Origin: an uncultured Alphaproteobacteria bacterium | Lineage (GTDB): Bacteria > Pseudomonadota > Alphaproteobacteria > Rickettsiales > Midichloriaceae | NCBI GenBank assembly: GCA_903860855.1 | Contig: CAIOSF010000121.1 | Coordinates: 1 to 10,498 of the forward strand | Reading direction: 5' to 3' | DNA: 10,498 bases | In this document: in pieces, positions 6,559 to 10,498 of the stretch | Layout of the letters: every line of letters starts with the position of its first letter | Numbering within the stretch: the stretch's first letter is position 1 | Notes under the pieces: generated by a model | The model's database searches: none | What the model was told of the DNA's origin: nothing | Seen by the model: the letters and a program-made list of their open reading frames with translations, nothing else | Made by a program: the position numbers and the translations under genes

Positions 6559-7000
6559 ATGAGAAGAACAGTAATGCCACCAAGACCACAAAGTGATAAT
6601 GATGTTGGTACTACGCTAGCAGCTATAGGCACAACTACAACAACACCAAGTACAATTCCAACAGAGTTAGAGAGCTTTTTGAACAACTAATTACGGAACA
6701 CAAGCTGCAGCTATTTACAGCTTAATTCTACAACATAAGGACAAATATGTTACTGATGGAGCTCATCATAAATCTATACTATCACATCATTTATTGCATA
6801 ATAAAGAGCTAAATGAGCATAACGCCAGTGTCAGAGCCATAAATCAAGCTTTTTGGGCCAAGAATCCAGCCGCTTCATCGCCTCATGATATATTCACGTA
6901 CGAGCCATCGTCGCAAGCAACAGTGACAAAAGGCCCGCCTCCGGTTCAGTACCATCCGTTAGGCAATGGGCTCTTTGGCTTGGGAGACATTGATTATTGA
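6559..7000 (+). pseudogene. Short unrecognised gene, probably frameshifted
   Basis: A strong Shine-Dalgarno AGGGGG (6545-6550) precedes ATG 6559, opening a 43-codon frame (MRRTVMPPRPQSDNDVG, then a Thr-rich stretch, ending LESFLNN) that stops at 6688-6690. The +1 frame is then open from 6683 to a TGA at 6998-7000. It reads NYGTQAAAIYSLILQHKDKY and onward through HHLLHNKELNEHNASVRAI and QAFWAKNPAA to a Pro/Gly-rich tail ending GLGDIDY. That downstream frame has no ATG. Its first usable start is a TTG at 6794 with no ribosome site, which would discard half of its plausible protein sequence. The simplest reading is one ~147-codon gene with a one-base insertion (or two-base deletion) between 6683 and 6690. 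I do not recognise the product. Alternatives are a genuine 43-residue peptide followed by unrelated sequence, or programmed frameshifting, although no slippery site is obvious. Confidence 0.5.
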
Positions 7001-7001
7001 C

Positions 7002-7018
7002 AATGCTCATCAAGCATT
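7002..7018 (+). terminator. Weak terminator-like hairpin after the short gene
   Basis: AATGCT-CATCA-AGCATT (six-base perfect stem, five-base loop) begins two bases after the stop at 7000 and is followed by TTATT. The stem is short and AT-rich, so it would be a weak rho-independent terminator at best. Confidence 0.3.
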
Positions 7019-7077
7019 TTATTGGGTTGATATACCTACGCATTCAAAACACGTAGAAATAGCAGTTATCGGACTTG

Positions 7078-7120
7078 TTTGACTTCGCTTCCAGCTTATC
7101 TATTGCATTTGACTTCACTT
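7078..7120. repeat. Pair of short direct repeats in the convergent spacer
   Basis: TTTGACTTCGCTT (7078-7090) and TTTGACTTCACTT (7108-7120) match at 12 of 13 bases, 30 bases apart, between two convergent genes. An additional weak stem CTACG/CGTAG lies at 7036-7056. The function is unknown, and a chance origin is possible. Confidence 0.4.
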
Positions 7121-7140
7121 TAAGACAAACAGATTCAGGG

Positions 7141-8226
7141 TCACAACAAGTTAGACAGTCTGCAATATTGCTCAACCGATATCTCCTCAGGTCTCATATC
7201 AGGAGAGATATCGGCTGCCGCCAGTTGCTCGACAGAGACGATCCCCTTCAATGAGTTTGAGATCTTTTTACGCCTTTGCAAAAAAGCTTTTCTGCAGATA
7301 TAGCGAAGTTTTGCGAGATTATGAGGGGAGCTGGTGGTAAGCCGATCAACCCTAGGTCTCATATGTACTATTGCGGACTGAATCTTTGGTGCGGGACTAA
7401 AAGATTCTGGTGGAATATTCATTATAATTTCATTATCACATAACAACGAACTCAAAATACTCAACCAAGAGTATGCGCCACTTCCTGGTTTTGCCGTTAT
7501 TCTTTTTGCAACTTCAAGCTGTAACATGATTGTTATACTGGTAAATAGCTCCATCTGCTCAAGCCAAAGAAATAGCAATGCTGTGCCAATATTATATGGC
7601 AAATTCGCTACTATATGCACTTTTTTGGGGGAGTCTTTTAGAATGGAGCTGTTACTGGTACCATCATGTTCACTAGGACCCTCGTGACTATCAGGGCTTT
7701 TATGGTTAGCATTAGCATCACCAGCCAAACCAGCCAACAACTTCCTGTAATCAATCTGCAAAGCATCAGCATGGATCAGCTCTAATCTAGGAACGTTGGT
7801 AGCATTGCGGCCATCACCATCTCCTCCATTCACGTCATTATCTTTTGTTCTTACACTAGTTTCTTCGTCGACTAGCCTCTTCAAAAGAGATACAAGCCTA
7901 TCATCCTTTTCTATAGCTATAATTTTTACACATCTACTCAAAGCCAATATCGATCTGGTCAAAGCTCCCTTTCCTGGCCCTACCTCCAAGACAATATCAC
8001 CATCAATATTGCCAATTGAATAAACTATTTTGTCGCAGACACTCTTATCTATGAGGAAATTTTGCCCTAGTGATTTCAGGGGCTTTATACCTGCTTCCCT
8101 CCTTACACCAGGTTCCATTTTTAAATCCCGCCCCTTCGCCGGTATTGGGTCTCCTATTGAATGGGTATCAGCCTTAGTCCTGGGCCGATCTCTTTTAGGC
8201 GCAATTGGTGGTGTATTTTTGTCCAA
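7141..8226 (-). CDS. rsmA: 16S rRNA (adenine1518/1519-N6)-dimethyltransferase RsmA (KsgA)
   Basis: RsmA dimethylates two adjacent adenines in the 3' helix-45 loop of 16S rRNA during small-subunit maturation. Numbering from the TTG at 8226, the family signature KSLGQNFLID is at 51-60. The SAM-binding motif I LEVGPGKG is at 80-87, the acidic motif II AIEKDD at 104-109, HADAL at 152-156 and the catalytic NLPY at 208-211. The C-terminal RNA-binding domain ends in the usual QYCRLSNLL. Length is 361, against about 270 in the family. The excess is an N-terminal extension plus two hydrophilic insertions. I favour the ATG at 8116-8118 (residue 37) as the true start: it gives a normal N-terminus and is preceded by a GGGGCGGGAT purine-rich site, while the TTG at 8226 has none. 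It is convergent with the short gene and divergent from ilvE. Confidence 0.95.
   Translation of the reverse strand: MDKNTPPIAPKRDRPRTKADTHSIGDPIPAKGRDLKMEPGVRREAGIKPLKSLGQNFLIDKSVCDKIVYSIGNIDGDIVLEVGPGKGALTRSILALSRCVKIIAIEKDDRLVSLLKRLVDEETSVRTKDNDVNGGDGDGRNATNVPRLELIHADALQIDYRKLLAGLAGDANANHKSPDSHEGPSEHDGTSNSSILKDSPKKVHIVANLPYNIGTALLFLWLEQMELFTSITIMLQLEVAKRITAKPGSGAYSWLSILSSLLCDNEIIMNIPPESFSPAPKIQSAIVHMRPRVDRLTTSSPHNLAKLRYICRKAFLQRRKKISNSLKGIVSVEQLAAADISPDMRPEEISVEQYCRLSNLL
7627..7725 (-). other. Low-complexity insertion 2 in rsmA
   Basis: Residues about 168-200 (TTG numbering) form a Gly/Asn/Ser/His/Asp-rich stretch between the LLAGL helix and the conserved strand leading to NLPY. In normal RsmA proteins these are separated by only a few residues. 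The frame is kept. The insert sits next to the catalytic motif in sequence but would project from a loop. Confidence 0.6.
7789..7857 (-). other. Low-complexity insertion 1 in rsmA
   Basis: Residues about 124-146 (TTG numbering), Asp/Gly/Asn-rich, lie between the helix after motif II and the strand carrying HADAL. A short loop is expected here. The frame is kept. Confidence 0.55.
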
Positions 8227-8263
8227 AGATATGCTATTTCAAACCAATCATTTCATAATTTGA

Positions 8264-8291
8264 ATAATGGTCAGTTGTAATTAAATGTCAA
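8264..8291 (-). promoter_or_regulatory. Candidate promoter for rsmA
   Basis: On the minus strand, TTGACA (complement of 8286-8291, overlapping the ilvE start codon) is followed after 16 bases by CATTAT (complement of 8264-8269). Transcription would begin near 8257, about 30 bases before the TTG start or about 140 before the preferred ATG. The -35 is a full consensus match. Confidence 0.4.
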
Positions 8292-9202
8292 AGATTTGGT
8301 TTGATGGAAAGCTATTAGAATGGGAAGAATCAAGAATTCATGTCCTCACTCATGGTCTACATTATGGTACAAGCGCCTGGGAAGGAATTAGGATTTACGA
8401 TGGTAAGCCATTCATGCTTGAAGCTCACTGCTTAAGGCTCATGTCATCAGCTCGAACAATCAATCTGAGTCACAAATACAGCTGGGAGGACATAGCGAAG
8501 GGGTGTGAGGAAGTGACACAAATCAACCAACTTGAAAGAGGCTATATAAGACCGATTATTTGGTTGGGATCAGAACAAACTCAAATAGCCGGTATAGGAT
8601 GTACAGTCCATGCATCTGTCATTGCTTGGAACGCATTTGCCGATCGCAGCACATTCACCAATCAAGATATGGCCCTTGCAGGTTTAAATATGGAGATCGC
8701 CAGATGGCGCAAACCAGGAGCTAATTGTGTCCCACCTGACTTAAAGGCTGGAGGAGTCTATATGATGCTTAGTTTGATTAAAAATGAAGCGATAGATAAA
8801 GGTTTTGATGATGCGATTATGCTTGATCAAAATGATTTATTGGCAGAGGCTACTACATCTAACATTTTTCTGATCAAGAATGATGTACTTTATACACCAG
8901 CTGTTAATGGATCATTCTTAAATGGCATAACCCGTCAAATAATAATAGAAATCGCTAAAGCAAATCAATTTGATATCAGAGAAATAGATCTGTCATTGAA
9001 TGATCTGCATGGTGCTGATGCTGGATTTATAACTGGTACATCTGTAGAAATAACACCGATAGCTAAAGTATACGATGCTTCGCTTAATAAGCATAAACTA
9101 CTTGATATCTCTCATAAACTCATCTTGGCATTACGAAAACATTACCATAAACTAACCCAAGGTGAGATAACTATGACCATTAATATCAAGATAGGAGAAT
9201 AG
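8285..9202 (+). CDS. ilvE: Branched-chain amino acid aminotransferase (PLP fold type IV)
   Basis: This cytoplasmic enzyme interconverts leucine, isoleucine and valine with their 2-oxo acids, using glutamate/2-oxoglutarate. The protein shows the fold-type IV pattern: HGLHYGTSAWEGIR (23-36), an aromatic/Arg region RGYIRP (85-90), and Lys154 in PPDLKAGG as the expected PLP Schiff-base lysine. Then come DDAIMLDQNDLLAEATTSNIF with Glu188 (cofactor N1 contact), the phosphate-binding LNGITRQ segment (212-218) and TGTSVEITPI (250-259). Length 305 is normal. The ATG at 8285 gives the standard N-terminus; no Shine-Dalgarno site is visible. murG begins three bases after its stop. No other branched-chain pathway gene is in the window, so it may act with imported amino or oxo acids. 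D-amino-acid transaminase or aminodeoxychorismate lyase are less likely, because residues 23-36 match the branched-chain type. Confidence 0.92.
   Translation: MSKIWFDGKLLEWEESRIHVLTHGLHYGTSAWEGIRIYDGKPFMLEAHCLRLMSSARTINLSHKYSWEDIAKGCEEVTQINQLERGYIRPIIWLGSEQTQIAGIGCTVHASVIAWNAFADRSTFTNQDMALAGLNMEIARWRKPGANCVPPDLKAGGVYMMLSLIKNEAIDKGFDDAIMLDQNDLLAEATTSNIFLIKNDVLYTPAVNGSFLNGITRQIIIEIAKANQFDIREIDLSLNDLHGADAGFITGTSVEITPIAKVYDASLNKHKLLDISHKLILALRKHYHKLTQGEITMTINIKIGE
9193..9198 (+). promoter_or_regulatory. Shine-Dalgarno site for murG inside the ilvE 3' end
   Basis: AGGAGA lies in the last codons of ilvE, seven bases before the murG ATG at 9206. It is among the few clear ribosome sites in this window and supports coupled translation of the pair. 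Confidence 0.75.
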
Positions 9203-9205
9203 TTC

Positions 9206-10321
9206 ATGAAAAATACTATAGCCATAGCAGCTGGAGGCACAGGTGGACACATTTTTCCAGCTCAAGCCATTTGCGAACTCTTGAACAAGCGCTACTATAT
9301 TCTATGGTTCACAGATCAAAAGGGACAAAAGTTCATGAAACCTATAGATGACTGTAAAGTAGTGATACTGCCAGTAACATCAATAGCGACTACTAGAGGT
9401 GATGAGATACAATTCGTTTACGGACTGGCCCGCTTAGCCATATCTATTGTTAAGGCAATGTACACCTTGACTAAAAATAAAGTGAAACTCGTAGTTGGAT
9501 TTGGAGGATATCCGGCTGCACCAGTTCTCTGCGCTGCTTTCATTCTTCGTATACCAACTGTTATCCATGAACAGAATGCTGTTATGGGTAGAGTTAATAG
9601 GTTCTTCTCTAAGTCCGCCTCATCTGTCATGACTTCGTTTGAAAAGACCATCCATGCTCCCTCCAATGCAGTATATGTTGGTAACCCTATCAGGCAAAGT
9701 ATAGCAAAGATCGCAGAAATAAAGTTGGGAGAAACAAAAAACACTGGGGCATTTAACCCTATCCGCATACTCGTCATCGGCGGTAGTCAGGGTTCTGCTT
9801 TACTATCTAGCCTCGTGCCGTCTGCTATAGCAAAACTTCCAGAAGAACTAAAAACAAAAATATATGTCACTCAGCAAACTAGACCAGAACTCATTGATGT
9901 CACCAGAAAGTCCTATCCAAAGATCGCTGAATTGGTTATTGCTAGTTTTTTTGATGATATAGGAGAAAAAATGGCCTCTAGTGATATCATCATTGCTCGG
10001 GCTGGAGCCACTACTATTGCTGAATTGTCTTATTTGAGAAAACCTGCAATTCTGATTCCTTTGGTTTCAGCTAAGGATAACCACCAATACTACAATGCTA
10101 AATATCTAGCAGATCAAGGTGGAGCAATTATCCTGGAAGAGAAGGATAAAGGGGAGGAGAAGGCATTGAACCCTGAGATCCTTGCCAAACTTATAGAGGA
10201 CATGATAAATAATTTACCCGAATGGGCCAGCAAGGCTAAGAAAACAATGCCTAGCACCAACGCTCTGGCCAATATGGTTACAAAAATCAATCAGATTATA
10301 ATGTACAACACCAAATTTTAG
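9206..10321 (+). CDS. murG: UDP-GlcNAc:lipid I N-acetylglucosaminyltransferase MurG
   Basis: MurG adds GlcNAc to undecaprenyl-PP-MurNAc-pentapeptide (lipid I) on the inner face of the cytoplasmic membrane, making lipid II for peptidoglycan. The GT-B fold is complete: glycine loop AAGGTGGHIFPA (8-19), GFGGYPAAP (98-106), HEQNAVMGRVNRF (121-133), GNPIR (159-163), and the second domain loop VIGGSQGS (190-197). The UDP-GlcNAc-binding RAGATTIAEL (265-274) and LIPLVSAKDNHQYYNA with Gln294 follow. At 371 residues it has normal length. It is coupled to ilvE and lies away from the murC/ftsW neighbours it has in most bacteria; only ~175 bases follow in the window and they are non-coding. Its intactness implies that the organism still makes lipid II. 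Confidence 0.97.
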   Translation: MKNTIAIAAGGTGGHIFPAQAICELLNKRYYILWFTDQKGQKFMKPIDDCKVVILPVTSIATTRGDEIQFVYGLARLAISIVKAMYTLTKNKVKLVVGFGGYPAAPVLCAAFILRIPTVIHEQNAVMGRVNRFFSKSASSVMTSFEKTIHAPSNAVYVGNPIRQSIAKIAEIKLGETKNTGAFNPIRILVIGGSQGSALLSSLVPSAIAKLPEELKTKIYVTQQTRPELIDVTRKSYPKIAELVIASFFDDIGEKMASSDIIIARAGATTIAELSYLRKPAILIPLVSAKDNHQYYNAKYLADQGGAIILEEKDKGEEKALNPEILAKLIEDMINNLPEWASKAKKTMPSTNALANMVTKINQIIMYNTKF

Positions 10322-10411
10322 ATACAATATTCTAGAGTGCACAAATGTTCTGAAGAAGATTATACCAGTGCCCCAGAAAGGAACAGGCTACATATCATTG
10401 AGTTAAGCTAT

Positions 10412-10434
10412 TATAGATCTTGACAAGATCTATA
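10412..10434. repeat. Perfect 10-base-arm palindrome downstream of murG
   Basis: TATAGATCTT-GAC-AAGATCTATA is a perfect inverted repeat with a three-base loop. With no T-run on either side it does not look like a classical terminator. It could be an operator, or a processing or rho-associated hairpin. It overlaps a TTGACA hexamer at 10421-10426. Confidence 0.6.
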
Positions 10435-10449
10435 TAATGCATTTAGGGT
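10421..10449 (+). promoter_or_regulatory. Candidate promoter for a gene beyond the window
   Basis: Consensus TTGACA (10421-10426), a 17-base spacer and TAGGGT (10444-10449) share the pattern of the proposed bamB promoter. The -35 lies within the right half of the palindrome, so a protein binding there would block it. The -10 match is only three of six. Confidence 0.3.
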
Positions 10450-10498
10450 CGTCTATCACTTAAAATGACCAATCGAATCAAATAAAAAATGATAAAAA

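Larger units (their letters stand above)
10322..10498. other. Non-coding end of window with possible third element copy
   Basis: No open frame is evident. ATACCAGTGCCCC at 10362-10374 resembles the left end of the palindromic elements at 1018 and 2059, but I found no convincing right arm. A weak stem GGTCGT/ATGACC (10447-10452 with 10465-10470) is also present. The region contains the palindrome and promoter-like boxes listed separately. Confidence 0.4.

Noticed and set aside
6676..6690. Programmed frameshift site in the short gene
   Set aside because: A shift at the T-run is blocked by an in-frame TGA at 6680-6682, and the remaining window has no recognisable slippery sequence or stimulatory hairpin.
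6794..7000. Separate 68-residue protein starting with TTG at 6794
   Set aside because: There is no ribosome site, and the protein-like reading continues upstream of the TTG back to 6683. It is better read as part of a frameshifted gene.
7078..7120. CRISPR-like direct repeats
   Set aside because: There are only two 13-base repeats, with no array and no cas genes.
7796..8263. Two plus-strand open frames opposite rsmA
   Set aside because: They are antisense to conserved RsmA motifs and its N-terminal region, have no ribosome site and show no recognisable domain.
9418..9777. 119-codon open frame on the minus strand
   Set aside because: It lies wholly within murG, whose motifs cover the same DNA, and its translation has no recognisable domain.
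73..10321. A complete novel multi-gene defence, toxin or biosynthetic system
   Set aside because: The unknown genes are separated by housekeeping genes, do not form a shared operon and show no effector, nuclease, toxin or ATPase motifs that would tie them together.
10421..10438. TTGACA with the perfect TATAAT at 10433-10438 as one promoter
   Set aside because: The spacing is only 6 bases, which cannot be a sigma-70 promoter.

Overview
The window is AT-rich and densely coded. It looks like part of the chromosome of an alphaproteobacterium with a reduced, host-associated lifestyle. Support: the RecR N-terminus (PGFGPRSARR) and C-terminal half resemble alphaproteobacterial, especially Rickettsiales-type, RecR; the genes are a scattered set of single-copy housekeeping functions instead of classical operons; murG is detached from the division/cell-wall cluster; and there are decaying genes and interspersed palindromic elements between genes. 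Assignment to order (Rickettsiales or Holosporales-like) is inference from memory of family sequences.

Layout, left to right. A 307-residue unrecognised hydrophobic protein (73-996) is followed by a roughly 100-bp palindromic element (about 1018-1121), then map (methionine aminopeptidase, 1232-1993, GTG start). A second copy of the same element family (2059-2162) precedes recR (2208-2885), which carries an unusual charged insertion. Next is an unrecognised small gene built from two tandem copies of a ~100-residue unit; the first copy is open (3010-3462) and the second is broken by two frameshifts (remnant to 3686). Then comes a two-gene unit: bamB, an outer-membrane assembly lipoprotein (3769-5478), and a six-helix membrane protein of the TauE/SafE (DsbD_2-like) group with an HCxGMCG motif (5481-6335). 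A promoter-like region leads into a short gene with a strong Shine-Dalgarno site that appears frameshifted (6559-7000).

On the minus strand lies rsmA/ksgA (7141-8226, probably starting at 8118), enlarged by two low-complexity insertions. Divergent from it is a tightly coupled pair, ilvE (8285-9202) and murG (9206-10321). The window ends in non-coding DNA with a perfect 10-bp-arm palindrome and a consensus-like -35 box.

Functionally, the recognisable genes cover protein maturation (map), recombinational repair (recR), envelope assembly (bamB, murG), ribosome maturation (rsmA), amino-acid metabolism (ilvE) and a probable metal/redox membrane transporter. The less ordinary content is: a family of palindromic intergenic elements; a decaying tandem-duplicated gene; a probable frameshifted short gene; and hydrophilic insertions in three otherwise conserved proteins (RecR, RsmA, BamB). 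I found no convincing CRISPR array, tRNA, rRNA, transposase, phage gene or complete novel multi-gene system.
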